DNA of 64,000 bases from Pseudomonas brassicacearum subsp. brassicacearum (GCF_008801605.1 NZ_VZPJ01000021.1:16666-80665), one strand, 5' to 3'; numbered from the stretch's first letter, positions 25,547 to 34,985 are shown. Notes: generated from the letters alone by a model not told the origin. A program made the numbers and translations.

Positions 25547-26989
25547 TCAGAGCAGGAAAATCGTCGCCAACCCCAGGAAGATGAAGAACCCACCACTGTC
25601 AGTCACGGCAGTGATCATGACACTGGCGCCCATGGCAGGGTCACGCCCCATGCGGGCCAGGGTCATGGGGATCAGGACCCCCATCAATGCCGCCAACAAC
25701 AGATTGAGCGTCATCGCGGCCGTCATGACCACCCCCAGCGACCAGCTGCCATAGAGCAGATAAGCCACCACGCCAATCACACCACCCCAAATCACACCGT
25801 TGATCAAGGACACAGCCAGCTCCTTGCGCATCAATCGCGATGTATTACCGGTACTGACCTGGTCCAGCGCCATTGCACGGACGATCATGGTGATGGTCTG
25901 GTTGCCAGAGTTGCCACCGATACCGGCGACGATGGGCATCAGCGCCGCGAGTGCCACCAGCTTCTCGATGGAGCCTTCGAACAGCCCGATGACCCGGGAA
26001 GCAACAAACGCCGTGATCAGATTGATCGCCAACCAGGCCCAGCGGTTACGCAGGGATTTCCAGACCGAGGCGAAGATGTCTTCTTCTTCGCGCAGACCGG
26101 CCATGTTGAGGACTTCGCTTTCGCTTTCCTCACGAATCAAGTCGACCATTTCATCGATGGTCAGACGACCGATCAGCTTGCCGTTCTTGTCGACCACCGG
26201 CGCCGAAATCAAGTCATAACGTTCGAACGCCTGGGCCGCATCATAGGCGTCTTCGTCCGGGTGAAAGCTCACCGGATCGCTGGCCATCACCTCGGCCACC
26301 TGTTTTTCCGGATCGTTGACGAGCAAACGCTTGATGGGCAGAACACCCTTGAGCACGCCGTCGTAGTCGACCACAAACAGCTTGTCAGTATGCCCCGGCA
26401 GTTCCTTGAGGCGACGCAGGTAGCGCAGTACCACTTCAAGACTGACGTCCTCTCGGATCGTCACCATCTCGAAGTCCATCAGCGCACCGACCTGCTCCTC
26501 GTCGTAGGACAACGCCGAGCGCACACGCTCACGCTGCTGGCCGTCGAGGGCTTCCATCAGTTCGTGGACAACGTCCCGCGGCAGTTCAGGCGCAAGGTCT
26601 GCGAGTTCGTCGGCGTCCATTTCCTTGGCCGCCGCCAGCAACTCGTGATCATCCATGTCGGCGATCAGGGTTTCCCGAACCGAGTCCGACACTTCGAGCA
26701 GGATGTCACCGTCGCGATCAGCCTTGACCAACTGCCAGACCGTCAGACGCTCTTCCAGTGGCAAGGCTTCAAGAATGTAGGCGACGTCGGCGGAGTGCAG
26801 ATCATCGAGCTTGCGTTGCAGCTCAACGAGATTCTGCCGGTGGACCAGGTTCTCGACCCGGTCATGATGCGGACCTTCCTGGCGATGCGTCAGGTCTTCG
26901 ACGACCCGCTGGCGCTGCAGCAGCTCAACAACTTGAGCGAGGCGATCCTGAAGGCTTTCCTGCGTTTTTTTTACATCTACTTGGGTCAT
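25547..26989 (-). CDS. mgtE: Magnesium transporter MgtE
   Basis: This Mg2+ channel of the inner membrane has 480 residues: an N-terminal superhelical Mg-sensing domain (about 45-160), two CBS domains (about 165-290; VMASDPVSFHPDEDAYDAAQAFERYDLISAPVVD), a connecting helix, and five membrane helices with the pore segment IVAGIGGNSGNQTITMIVRAMA. The start at 26989 is chosen for GGAG 8 bp upstream. That SD lies in the arm of a hairpin (26997-27016), which may tune translation. Confidence 0.93.
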   Translation of the reverse strand: MTQVDVKKTQESLQDRLAQVVELLQRQRVVEDLTHRQEGPHHDRVENLVHRQNLVELQRKLDDLHSADVAYILEALPLEERLTVWQLVKADRDGDILLEVSDSVRETLIADMDDHELLAAAKEMDADELADLAPELPRDVVHELMEALDGQQRERVRSALSYDEEQVGALMDFEMVTIREDVSLEVVLRYLRRLKELPGHTDKLFVVDYDGVLKGVLPIKRLLVNDPEKQVAEVMASDPVSFHPDEDAYDAAQAFERYDLISAPVVDKNGKLIGRLTIDEMVDLIREESESEVLNMAGLREEEDIFASVWKSLRNRWAWLAINLITAFVASRVIGLFEGSIEKLVALAALMPIVAGIGGNSGNQTITMIVRAMALDQVSTGNTSRLMRKELAVSLINGVIWGGVIGVVAYLLYGSWSLGVVMTAAMTLNLLLAALMGVLIPMTLARMGRDPAMGASVMITAVTDSGGFFIFLGLATIFLL

Positions 26990-26996
26990 AGGCGAA

Positions 26997-27016
26997 CTCC
27001 ACTCCCAGCAGTGGAG
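26997..27016 (-). promoter_or_regulatory. Hairpin enclosing the mgtE ribosome site
   Basis: CTCCAC and GTGGAG form a 6-bp stem with an 8-nt loop. On the minus strand the second arm contains the GGAG of mgtE. The rest of the leader up to 27311 has one further GC-rich hairpin (about 27101-27115). Confidence 0.45.
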
Positions 27017-27311
27017 CACGCCGGAAGGATCAATCAGTCAATTCATGATTGGCAAAACTAAATATTGAGTAACTACTGGGTAAGTCCATGGAGATATTCC
27101 AAAGCCCCGGCGGGGCTGACGGGCGCAATCATACACCGCTTGACGCTTTAAAACGCTAAAAAATCATGGCAAGAACAAGCGCTTGCGAGACAAACCTGAA
27201 CACAGGCTGAACCTGTTCCTTTACGACGACTTATCCAGAAAAGAAAACACACGCCGCGGCGCAAATGCAGCGACTACCCTTCTCTTCTGCACCGTCAAGG
27301 AGGACGATCGG

Positions 27312-27827
27312 ATGCATCCAAGCCACTGCCTGTTCCTGCTCGCCTGCTTGCCCTGCCTGCCTTTGTGGGCTGCCGGGCAGACCGTGCATCGCTGCGAAAA
27401 CATCGCAGGGCACGTGACATTCACCACCCTGAGCTGCGGCCCGGGAGAAGCCCTGTCGCTACAACAGATCCATCCGTACCGCCCAGGTTCGACCGAACCG
27501 ACAATCAAACCGACGACCGAGGCAATGCTGCCTGACGCGGAGCGCGGGCAAACATCCGGCAACAAAACCACGCGCAAGGAACCGACCGTGGTTGGCCAGT
27601 TCCAGGACCGCTGCGGGAACCTAATCGACGCCAGGCAACGCCGCGACGCCATCCTGGACCGACGCATCATCGCCGGCATGAGCCAACAGGACGTAGAGAG
27701 CGCCCTGGGCAAGCCAGACTCGATCAACGTTCGGAATTCGAGCACGCGGTATACCTACAAGGCGAGGAAAGGTCGCAGCGCAGAGGTCGTGTTCGATGAG
27801 AGGGGATGCGTGAAAGGCAAATCGTAG
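27312..27827 (+). CDS. Exported DUF4124-like protein
   Basis: This secreted protein of 171 residues is of unknown role. The signal peptide is MHPSHCLFLLACLPCLPLWA. The DUF4124-like segment follows (TVHRCENIAGHVTFTTLSCG, with paired cysteines). A low-complexity linker leads to a C-terminal half resembling the BamE/SmpA fold (DRRIIAGMSQQDVESALGKPDSIN, then YTYKARKGRSAEVVFDERG). The start at 27312 has AAGGAGG 7 bp upstream. It is convergent with the tRNA genes across a shared terminator. Confidence 0.75.
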   Translation: MHPSHCLFLLACLPCLPLWAAGQTVHRCENIAGHVTFTTLSCGPGEALSLQQIHPYRPGSTEPTIKPTTEAMLPDAERGQTSGNKTTRKEPTVVGQFQDRCGNLIDARQRRDAILDRRIIAGMSQQDVESALGKPDSINVRNSSTRYTYKARKGRSAEVVFDERGCVKGKS

Positions 27828-27831
27828 ACAG

Positions 27832-27861
27832 CAAAAAGCCCGCGTTAAACGCGGGCTTTTT
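27832..27861. terminator. Bidirectional terminator
   Basis: AGCCCGCG / CGCGGGCT with loop TTAAA, flanked by A5 and T5. It ends the DUF4124 gene and, on the other strand, the tRNA transcript. Confidence 0.92.
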
Positions 27862-27867
27862 GGTGTT

Positions 27868-27944
27868 TGGTGCACTCGACAGGATTCGAACCTGTGACCG
27901 CTCGGTTCGTAGCCGAGTACTCTATCCAGCTGAGCTACGAGTGC
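27868..27944 (-). tRNA. tRNA-Arg (ACG), copy 1
   Basis: 77 nt with CCA. The acceptor stem is GCACTCG/CGAGTGC and the anticodon loop CTACGAA (anticodon ACG, read as ICG). Its sequence is identical to the copy at 28017-28093. Confidence 0.98.
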
Positions 27945-28016
27945 AGATTGTGGTTTTATACCAGATCACAACTGGTTGAAGCCAAGTTATTTGCATTGCT
28001 GCAAACAACTCTTAAA

Positions 28017-28093
28017 TGGTGCACTCGACAGGATTCGAACCTGTGACCGCTCGGTTCGTAGCCGAGTACTCTATCCAGCTGAGCTACGAGTGC
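28017..28093 (-). tRNA. tRNA-Arg (ACG), copy 2
   Basis: 77 nt with CCA, the same sequence as copy 1, separated from it by 72 bp of unrelated spacer. It is probably processed from one transcript with tRNA-Ser. Confidence 0.98.
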
Positions 28094-28200
28094 ATTTGTT
28101 GCCGCGCATTATAGGTCGTCAATTCCTTTTGTAAAGCGCTTTTTTCAGTAATTTCAATCACTTACTGAACAAGCCAGGTTTTGACGCACTAAACGAATAA

Positions 28201-28291
28201 TGGCGGAGAACGGGGGATTCGAACCCCCGACACCCTTTTGAGGTGTACTCCCTTAGCAGGGGAGCGCCTTCGGCCACTCGGCCAGCTCTCC
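28201..28291 (-). tRNA. tRNA-Ser (GCT)
   Basis: 91 nt with a long variable arm (TACACCTCAAAAGGGTGT) and CCA. The acceptor stem is GGAGAGC paired with GTTCTCC and the anticodon loop is CTGCTAA (anticodon GCT). Confidence 0.97.
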
Positions 28292-28353
28292 GCAACACGG
28301 GGCGTATATTAACCACCTTCATCCCCGTTTGCAAACATAAAAATCGATAAAAA

Positions 28354-28542
28354 TTAATGGCTTGGTTCGTCGTCCTTCTCTTTCTTGATACGCAGGTAAA
28401 TTTCCTCGCGGTGTACAGCAACCTCTTTCGGGGCATTGACGCCGATACGCACTTGGTTTCCTTTGACGCCGAGCACGGTCACGGTGATTTCGCCATCGCC
28501 AATAATCAGGCTTTCTGCACACCGACGGGTCAGAATCAGCAT
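28354..28542 (-). CDS. rsmA: Carbon storage regulator RsmA/CsrA
   Basis: This RNA-binding translational repressor binds GGA motifs in mRNA leaders and is antagonised by Rsm small RNAs. Its 62 residues are canonical: MLILTRRCAESLIIGD, TVLGVKGNQVRIGVNAPKEV and AVHREEIYLRIKKEK; L4, R6 and the VHREEI binding face are intact. The start at 28542 is the family start; the frame extends six codons further upstream. It lies between lysC and tRNA-Ser, as in other Pseudomonas. Confidence 0.97.
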   Translation of the reverse strand: MLILTRRCAESLIIGDGEITVTVLGVKGNQVRIGVNAPKEVAVHREEIYLRIKKEKDDEPSH

Positions 28543-28682
28543 ACCTTTCTCCTCACGCAATTCACTTAAGGGACAACAGTCTGCAAAAAAAAGGCATTGG
28601 ACCTACAACCGAAACGGTCGAAGCCTACAGGCCTAGTATTGACCAGCGCGGGCAAAAGAACAGTTTTGGGACGCGCCATTCA

Positions 28683-28714
28683 GAAAAACAGAGGGCGCGG
28701 TCCAGCCGCGCCCT
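28683..28714 (-). terminator. Terminator of lysC
   Basis: The stem GGGCGCGG/CCGCGCCC (28693-28713) is followed on the minus strand by TCTGTTTTTC, just after the lysC stop. Confidence 0.8.
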
Positions 28715-28726
28715 TCAGACAACGCT

Positions 28727-29968
28727 TTATTCGCCCGGTTGGGCAGGAGCGTCGAGTTCGAAAGCCGTGTGCAGGGCGCGCACGGCCAGTTCCAGGTATT
28801 TCTCTTCGATCACCACGGAAACCTTGATTTCCGAGGTAGAGATCATCTGGATGTTGATGCTTTCCTTGGCCAGGGATTCGAACATGCGGCTGGCCACGCC
28901 TGCGTGGGAGCGCATGCCGACACCAACGATCGAGACCTTGGCAATCTTGGTATCGCCCACCACTTCACGGGCACCGATCTCGCCAGCGGTTTTTTTCAGT
29001 ATCGCTTCGGCAGACTGGTAGTCGTTGCGGTGCACGGTGAAGGTGAAGTCAGTGGTGTTATCGTGCGAGACGTTCTGCACGATCATGTCGACTTCGATGT
29101 TCGCGGCACTGATCGGGCCGAGAATCTTGAACGCCACGCCGGGGGTGTCTGGCACGCCACGGATGGTCAGCTTGGCTTCATCGCGGTTGAAAGCGATGCC
29201 GGAAATGATCGGCTGTTCCATGGATTCCTCTTCATCAATAGTAATGAGGGTGCCCGGACCCTCTTTGAAGCTGTGCAGAACGCGCAGCGGAACGTTGTAC
29301 TTGCCGGCGAATTCGACCGCCCGGATCTGCAACACCTTCGAACCGAGGCTGGCCATTTCCAGCATCTCTTCGAACGTGATCTTGTCCAGGCGCTGGGCCA
29401 CAGGCACCACGCGTGGGTCAGTGGTGTAGACACCGTCCACATCGGTGTAGATCTGGCATTCGTCAGCCTTGAGGGCCGCTGCCAGCGCTACGCCCGTGGT
29501 GTCGGAACCACCACGGCCGAGGGTGGTGATGTTGCCCTGCTCGTCCACACCCTGGAAACCGGCGACCACCACGACACGGCCAGCCTTCAGGTCGCCGCGA
29601 ATCTTCTGGTCGTCGATCTGCAGAATACGCGCTTTGTTGTGCGCGCTGTCCGTCAGGATACGCACCTGGTTGCCGGTGTAGGACACCGCTGGCACGCCAC
29701 GCTTGATCAGCGCCATGGCCAGCAAGGCGATGGTCACCTGCTCGCCAGTGGAAACGATCACGTCCAGTTCCCGCGGAACCGGTTGCTGATCGCCGCTGAT
29801 TTGCTTGGCCAGATCGATCAGACGGTTGGTCTCGCCGCTCATTGCCGACAGCACAACCACCAGGTCATCGCCCGCCTCGCGGAATTTCTTAACCTTGTCG
29901 GCGACTTGTTCGATTCTCTCGACAGTGCCGACCGAGGTGCCTCCAAATTTCTGTACGATCAAAGCCAT
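28727..29968 (-). CDS. lysC: Aspartate kinase
   Basis: This enzyme phosphorylates L-aspartate as the first step towards lysine, threonine and methionine. Its 413 residues comprise a kinase domain (1-240) with MALIVQKFGGTSVG and GRGGSDTTGVALAAAL, and two ACT regulatory domains (about 265-410) with ISGIAFNRDEAKLTIRGVPDTPG. The start at 29968 is the conserved MALIVQKFGG. It follows alaS by 89 bp on the same strand. Confidence 0.97.
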   Translation of the reverse strand: MALIVQKFGGTSVGTVERIEQVADKVKKFREAGDDLVVVLSAMSGETNRLIDLAKQISGDQQPVPRELDVIVSTGEQVTIALLAMALIKRGVPAVSYTGNQVRILTDSAHNKARILQIDDQKIRGDLKAGRVVVVAGFQGVDEQGNITTLGRGGSDTTGVALAAALKADECQIYTDVDGVYTTDPRVVPVAQRLDKITFEEMLEMASLGSKVLQIRAVEFAGKYNVPLRVLHSFKEGPGTLITIDEEESMEQPIISGIAFNRDEAKLTIRGVPDTPGVAFKILGPISAANIEVDMIVQNVSHDNTTDFTFTVHRNDYQSAEAILKKTAGEIGAREVVGDTKIAKVSIVGVGMRSHAGVASRMFESLAKESINIQMISTSEIKVSVVIEEKYLELAVRALHTAFELDAPAQPGE

Positions 29969-30057
29969 TTCAAAGCCGCCTCTGCCCATGAAGGGCGCCC
30001 AATAATCACTCAACAGCGGTCGGGCCCGTGACTAGACCACGAGCCCGCGACGCTGCC

Positions 30058-32679
30058 TTAAATACCCTGCTCTACAAATGCAACGGTCTGGGCCAGTGCT
30101 GCGTCCAGTGCGCCGACGTCGGTACCACCGCCTTGCGCCATGTCCGGACGACCACCGCCCTTGCCGCCCACTGCCGCAGCGGCTTGCTTCATCAAATCAC
30201 CGGCTTTGAGTTGGCCAGTCAGGTCTTTGGTCACGCCTGCGACGAGAACGACCTTTTCCTCATGGACACTGCCGAGCAGGATCACTGCGCGGCCGAGTTT
30301 GTTTTTCAGTTGATCGACCAGCGCCAGCAGCGCCTTGCCATCCTGGCCGTCCAGACGCACGGCCAGCACTTTCACGCCCTTGACGTCCACGGCCTGGGCC
30401 GAGAGATCGTCGCCCGCGGCGCTGGCGGCCTTGGCCTGCAACTGCTCGAGTTGCTTTTCCAGCAGGCGATTGCGCTCCAGCACAGCCGACAGCTTGTCGA
30501 TCAGGTTGTCACGGCTGCCCTTGATCAGGGTTGCCGCTTCCTTGAGTTGTTCTTCGGCCGCGTTGAGGTACGCCAGGGCCGCCGCGCCGGTGACCGCTTC
30601 GATCCGGCGCACGCCGGATGCCACGCCACCTTCGCTGATGATTTTCATCAGGCCGATGTCACCGGTGCGGTTGGCGTGGATGCCACCGCACAGTTCAACG
30701 GAGAAGTCGCCCATGCTCAGCACGCGCACGCTGTCGCCGTATTTCTCGCCGAACAACGCCATCGCGCCCTTGCGCTTGGCGGTCTCGATGTCGGTTTCTT
30801 CGGTTTCCACCGGGGAGTTCTTGCGAATCTCGGCGTTGACGATTTCTTCCAGCGCCTTGAGCTGCTCAGGCTTGATGGCTTCGAAATGACTGAAGTCGAA
30901 GCGCAGGCGCTGACTGTCCACCAACGAACCTTTCTGCTGGACATGCTCGCCCAGCACCTGGCGCAACGCGGCGTGCAGCAAGTGCGTGGCGGAGTGGTTC
31001 AGCGACGTGGCATGTCGAACATCGGCGTCGACATGGGCGGCCACCGGGGCGGCGATCATCAGGCTGCCCGAAGCCAGCACGCCGTGGTGCAGGAAGGCGC
31101 CGCCGGTCTTGGTGGTATCACGCACGTCGAAACGCGAACTGCCGGCCTGCAGGTAACCGCTGTCGCCGATCTGGCCGCCGGATTCGGCGTAGAACGGGGT
31201 CTTGTCCAGCACGATCACGCCTTCCTGGCCTTCGCTCAGGATGTCGACCGATTGCCCGTCCTTATAAATGGCAACGATCTTGGCCGAACCGGTGGTGCCT
31301 GCATAACCGGTGAACTCGGTGGCCACGTCAACCTTGACCAGGCTGTTGTAGTCCATGCCGAAGGAACTGGCGGAACGCGCACGCACCCGCTGGGCGTCCA
31401 TCTCGCGCTCGAAACCTTCCTCGTCGAGGGTCAGGTTGCGCTCGCGGGCGATGTCGCCAGTCAGGTCCATCGGGAAACCGTAGGTGTCGTACAGCTTGAA
31501 CACCACATCGCCCGGGACCACGTTGCCCTTGAGCTCGGCCAGGTCCTGCTCGAGGATCTTCAGGCCTTGCTCCAGGGTCTTGGCGAATTGTTCTTCTTCA
31601 GCCTTGAGCACGCGCTCGATGTGCGCCTGCTGGGATTTGAGCTCCGGGAAGGCTTCGCCCATCTCGGCCGCCAATGCCGCGACGATCTGATAGAAGAAGC
31701 TGCCCTTGGCGCCCAGCTTGTTGCCGTGACGGCAGGCGCGACGGATGATCCGGCGCAGCACATAACCGCGACCTTCGTTGGAAGGCAGCACACCGTCGGC
31801 AATCAGGAAACCGCAGGAACGGATGTGGTCGGCCACCACTTTGAGCGACGCCTGGTTGTCGTTGGTGCAACCGATGGCCTGGGCCGACGCGCTCAGCAGG
31901 CTCTGGAACAGGTCGATTTCGTAGTTGGAGTGAACGTGCTGCAGCACCGCACTGATCCGCTCCAGGCCCATGCCGGTGTCGACCGACGGCGCTGGCAGCG
32001 GATGCAACACGCCATCGGCGGTGCGGTTGAACTGCATGAACACGTTGTTCCAGATCTCGATGTAGCGGTCGCCATCTTCTTCCGGCGAGCCGGGTGGGCC
32101 GCCCCAGATGTCGGCGCCGTGATCGTAGAAAATCTCGGTGCACGGGCCGCACGGGCCGGTGTCACCCATGGTCCAGAAGTTATCGGAGGCGTAAGGCGCG
32201 CCTTTGTTGTCGCCGATGCGCACCATGCGCTCAGCCGGGACACCGACCTCTTTGGTCCAGATGTCATAGGCTTCGTCGTCAGTGGCGTAGACCGTTACCC
32301 AGAGCTTCTCCTTGGGCAGGTTCAGCCACTTGTCGGAGGTCAGGAAGGTCCAGGCGAAGGTGATGGCGTCGCGCTTGAAATAGTCACCGAAGCTGAAGTT
32401 ACCCAGCATTTCGAAGAAGGTGTGGTGACGAGCGGTATAACCGACGTTCTCCAGGTCGTTGTGCTTGCCGCCGGCACGCACGCACTTCTGGCTGCTCACC
32501 GCACGGGTGTAGGCACGTTTTTCCTGGCCCAGGAAGCAGTCCTTGAACTGGTTCATCCCCGCGTTGGTGAACAGCAGGGTCGGGTCGTTGCCCGGAATCA
32601 AAGAGCTGGAGGCTACTCGGGTGTGGCCTTGCTCTTCGAAGAAGCGAAGGAAGGCTTCACGGATTTCTGCGCTTTTCAT
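30058..32679 (-). CDS. alaS: Alanyl-tRNA synthetase
   Basis: This enzyme charges tRNA-Ala with alanine and edits mischarged serine and glycine. Its 873 residues have the class II catalytic domain (MKSAEIREAFLRFFEEQGH, class II motif around VGYTARHHTFFEMLGNFSFGDYFK), the editing domain with NHSATHLLHAALRQVLG and CGGIHANRTGDIG zinc ligands, and a C-terminal Gly-rich C-Ala domain (GGKGGGRPDMAQGGG). The start at 32679 gives the conserved N-terminus. A TATAAT at 32754-32759 (minus strand) is a candidate -10. Confidence 0.98.
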   Translation of the reverse strand: MKSAEIREAFLRFFEEQGHTRVASSSLIPGNDPTLLFTNAGMNQFKDCFLGQEKRAYTRAVSSQKCVRAGGKHNDLENVGYTARHHTFFEMLGNFSFGDYFKRDAITFAWTFLTSDKWLNLPKEKLWVTVYATDDEAYDIWTKEVGVPAERMVRIGDNKGAPYASDNFWTMGDTGPCGPCTEIFYDHGADIWGGPPGSPEEDGDRYIEIWNNVFMQFNRTADGVLHPLPAPSVDTGMGLERISAVLQHVHSNYEIDLFQSLLSASAQAIGCTNDNQASLKVVADHIRSCGFLIADGVLPSNEGRGYVLRRIIRRACRHGNKLGAKGSFFYQIVAALAAEMGEAFPELKSQQAHIERVLKAEEEQFAKTLEQGLKILEQDLAELKGNVVPGDVVFKLYDTYGFPMDLTGDIARERNLTLDEEGFEREMDAQRVRARSASSFGMDYNSLVKVDVATEFTGYAGTTGSAKIVAIYKDGQSVDILSEGQEGVIVLDKTPFYAESGGQIGDSGYLQAGSSRFDVRDTTKTGGAFLHHGVLASGSLMIAAPVAAHVDADVRHATSLNHSATHLLHAALRQVLGEHVQQKGSLVDSQRLRFDFSHFEAIKPEQLKALEEIVNAEIRKNSPVETEETDIETAKRKGAMALFGEKYGDSVRVLSMGDFSVELCGGIHANRTGDIGLMKIISEGGVASGVRRIEAVTGAAALAYLNAAEEQLKEAATLIKGSRDNLIDKLSAVLERNRLLEKQLEQLQAKAASAAGDDLSAQAVDVKGVKVLAVRLDGQDGKALLALVDQLKNKLGRAVILLGSVHEEKVVLVAGVTKDLTGQLKAGDLMKQAAAAVGGKGGGRPDMAQGGGTDVGALDAALAQTVAFVEQGI

Positions 32680-32825
32680 TAGGTTCTTCCACGGAGGCTG
32701 CGGCCAAAGGCCTGTGCAAAACGTCAACAGACGAAGCAACGGCAAAGGGCCGCATTATATCGGCCCTTCGCGTGGGGTACAGCGTGTTTATGCGATAGAA
32801 ACTGTCAATTGGCCCGGTTGACGGG

Positions 32826-33830
32826 TCAGTGGCGGGAAAATTCGACGAAAGTGGCGATCACCTGGTCGATTTGCGCCGCGCTCACGTCCATGTGCGTCAC
32901 CATTCGCAGGCGTGGCGCCGCGCTGAGCTTGACGCCCCGTTCATCGGCAAATGCCTTGATCGCCTCGGCCCGCTCGCCCATTTGCACGTAGACCATGTTG
33001 GTCTGCACTGGCTCGACTTCATAACCCGCCGCACGCAAGCCCTCGGCGAGCCGCTGGGCATTGGCGTGGTCATCGGCCAGGCGCTGGACCTGATGTTCCA
33101 GGGCGTATAGCCCCGCCGCCGCGAGAATCCCCGCCTGGCGCATGCCGCCACCGACCATCTTGCGCAGCCGGCGGGCCTTGCCGATCAGTTCGGCGCTGCC
33201 ACACAGGACCGAGCCCACCGGCGCGCCGAGGCCCTTGGACAAGCACACCGACACCGAATCGAAGTACTGCGTGATCTCACGGGCATCGACATTCAGCTTG
33301 ACCGCAGCGTTGTACAACCGCGCCCCGTCCAAGTGCAGGGCCAGGCCATGTTCCTGGGTGAAACGCCGGGCCCGGGCCAGGTATTCCAGTGGCAGCACCT
33401 TGCCCTGCATGGTGTTTTCCAGGGCCAGCAGGCGGGTGCGGGCAAAGTGGAAATCATCGGGTTTGATCGCCGCAGCGACATGCGCCAGGTCCAGGGTACC
33501 GTCCGCCTGCACTTCAAGGGGCTGGGGCTGGATCGAACCGAGCACGGCCGCACCGCCGCCTTCGTATTTGTAGGTGTGGGCCTGCTGGCCGACGATGTAT
33601 TCGCCGCCGCGCTCGCAGTGGGCCATCAAACCCAACAGGTTGCTCATGGTCCCCGTGGGCACGAACAGCGCTGCGGCAAACCCCAGGCGCGCGGCCAGTT
33701 CGGCCTCGAGGCGATTGACGGTCGGGTCTTCCCCATACACATCGTCGCCGGTAGGCGCGCTGGCCATGGCATCCAGCATGCCGGCGGTAGGTTGGGTGAC
33801 CGTGTCGCTGCGAAGATCGATAACACTCAT
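32826..33830 (-). CDS. ltaE: Low-specificity L-threonine aldolase
   Basis: This PLP enzyme cleaves L-threonine and allo-threonine to glycine and acetaldehyde. Its 334 residues are of fold type I: MSVIDLRSDTVTQPT at the start, GDDVYGEDPTVNRLE, LHLDGARLYNA (PLP-binding Asp) and SVCLSKGLGAPVGSVLCG with the Schiff-base lysine. The start at 33830 gives the conserved N-terminus. It is transcribed towards alaS with a REP pair upstream. Confidence 0.95.
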   Translation of the reverse strand: MSVIDLRSDTVTQPTAGMLDAMASAPTGDDVYGEDPTVNRLEAELAARLGFAAALFVPTGTMSNLLGLMAHCERGGEYIVGQQAHTYKYEGGGAAVLGSIQPQPLEVQADGTLDLAHVAAAIKPDDFHFARTRLLALENTMQGKVLPLEYLARARRFTQEHGLALHLDGARLYNAAVKLNVDAREITQYFDSVSVCLSKGLGAPVGSVLCGSAELIGKARRLRKMVGGGMRQAGILAAAGLYALEHQVQRLADDHANAQRLAEGLRAAGYEVEPVQTNMVYVQMGERAEAIKAFADERGVKLSAAPRLRMVTHMDVSAAQIDQVIATFVEFSRH

Positions 33831-33956
33831 GAATCTGGCCTCGGGCTCAAGTGGAGGGAAATCCCTTTCGAAGGGCAATTACTGCGGTCATGGCGAGGAA
33901 TAATCAAGCCCAGGACGACACGAACCAACAGATTATTCAAAACCCCTGTGGGAGCG

Positions 33957-34036
33957 AGCTTGCTCGCGATGACGGCGGCACATTCAGCAGCGATGCAAGC
34001 TGATCCACCGCCATCGCGAGCAAGCTCGCTCCCACA
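33957..34036. repeat. REP pair (REPIN), type 1
   Basis: Two GTGGGAGCGAGCTTGCTCGC units lie in inverted orientation with a roughly 35-bp inner spacer containing a second mirrored segment. They lie between ltaE and the riboswitch. Confidence 0.85.
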
Positions 34037-34087
34037 AGGGGTTATGTGTTAAAAATTGTCCGCCGTCACAAAGCGTGGCGGCAAAAC

Positions 34088-34252
34088 GTTCTCAGGGCGG
34101 GGTGTAATTCCCCACCGGCGGTAATTGCACGCAACGTGCATAGCCCGCGAGCGCTTGGTGGTACACCACTTTTTTAGGGTGTAGCGACAAGGTCAGCAGA
34201 CCCGGTGTGATTCCGGGGCCGACGGTCATAGTCCGGATGAAGAGAGAACGGG
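34088..34252 (+). promoter_or_regulatory. FMN riboswitch (RFN element)
   Basis: The conserved RFN blocks are in order: TCAGGGCGGGGTGTAATTCC (34092-34111), CCCACCGGCGGTAATT, a variable arm, GTCAGCAGACCCGGTG, TTCCGGGGCCGACGGTCATA and GTCCGGATGAAGAGAGAACG. It precedes the ribH2 gene by about 100 bp; FMN binding is expected to repress that gene. Confidence 0.96.
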
Positions 34253-34353
34253 ATTGATACCCAAGGGCCGACTGCGACTGTCCGTGCGCGGCGTACCCTC
34301 GAATCCCCTTCGATTCATGACGCCCTGTTTTTCACACAAACAGGAACCAGAAC

Positions 34354-34863
34354 ATGCAACCCACTGCAATCGACAGCAAAAGCAAAAGTCATCCGGGCGA
34401 GCGCGTCGCGTTCATCCAGGCCTGCTGGCACAAGGAAATCGTCGACCAGAGCCGTAAAGGCTTCGTCGCCGAAATGATCACCCAGGGTTACCAGGAAAGT
34501 GATATCGACTTCTTCGAAGTCGGTGGCGCCTTCGAGATTCCGCTGCACGCCAAGCTGCTGGCCAAGTCAGGCCGCTACGCCGGCATCGTCGCCGCCGGCC
34601 TGGTGGTAGACGGGGGCATCTACCGCCACGAGTTCGTCGCCCAATCGGTGATCAGCGGCCTGATGCAGGTCCAGCTGGAAACCGAAGTGCCGGTATTCTC
34701 GGTGGTGCTCACGCCGCATCACTTCCATGCCGGGGAAGAACATCAGAAGTTCTTCTTCGAGCATTTCGTGCACAAGGGCCAGGAAGCAGCGAAGACCTGT
34801 GCCGATACGTTGCACAAGACCCGGGCGTTGCGCCGTAGTGAGCAGCGGGCGGTAGCGGTCTAA
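34354..34863 (+). CDS. ribH2: 6,7-dimethyl-8-ribityllumazine synthase, RibH2 type
   Basis: This enzyme condenses the pyrimidinedione intermediate with dihydroxybutanone phosphate in riboflavin synthesis. Its 169 residues have RVAFIQACWHKEIVDQSRKGF (aromatic W in the substrate pocket), VGGAFEIPLHAKLLAKSG and TPHHFHAGEEHQKFFFEHF (catalytic His region). The length and the TPHHFH segment fit the type II, decameric form known from Rhizobiales, rather than the housekeeping RibH in nus operons. It stands alone behind an FMN riboswitch, so it is likely expressed when flavin is short. Confidence 0.9.
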   Translation: MQPTAIDSKSKSHPGERVAFIQACWHKEIVDQSRKGFVAEMITQGYQESDIDFFEVGGAFEIPLHAKLLAKSGRYAGIVAAGLVVDGGIYRHEFVAQSVISGLMQVQLETEVPVFSVVLTPHHFHAGEEHQKFFFEHFVHKGQEAAKTCADTLHKTRALRRSEQRAVAV

Positions 34864-34878
34864 AAGCCGCTAAAAACC

Positions 34879-34968
34879 TGTGGGAGCGAGCTTGCTCGCG
34901 ATGGCGGTGGTTCAGCCTGCATTAATGTTGACTGATACATCGCTATCGCGAGCAAGCTCGCTCCCACA
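34879..34968. repeat. REP pair (REPIN), type 1
   Basis: An inverted GTGGGAGCGAGCTTGCTCGC pair sits between the convergent ribH2 and astE genes. The inner sequence TGACTGATACATCGCTATCG is shared with the pair at 5252. Confidence 0.85.
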
Positions 34969-34985
34969 ATAGTTCGGTGTGGGTT

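Noticed and set aside
30028..32682. Long open frame opposite alaS
   Set aside because: It is a shadow of alaS in GC-rich DNA; it has no family features and no separate ribosome site.
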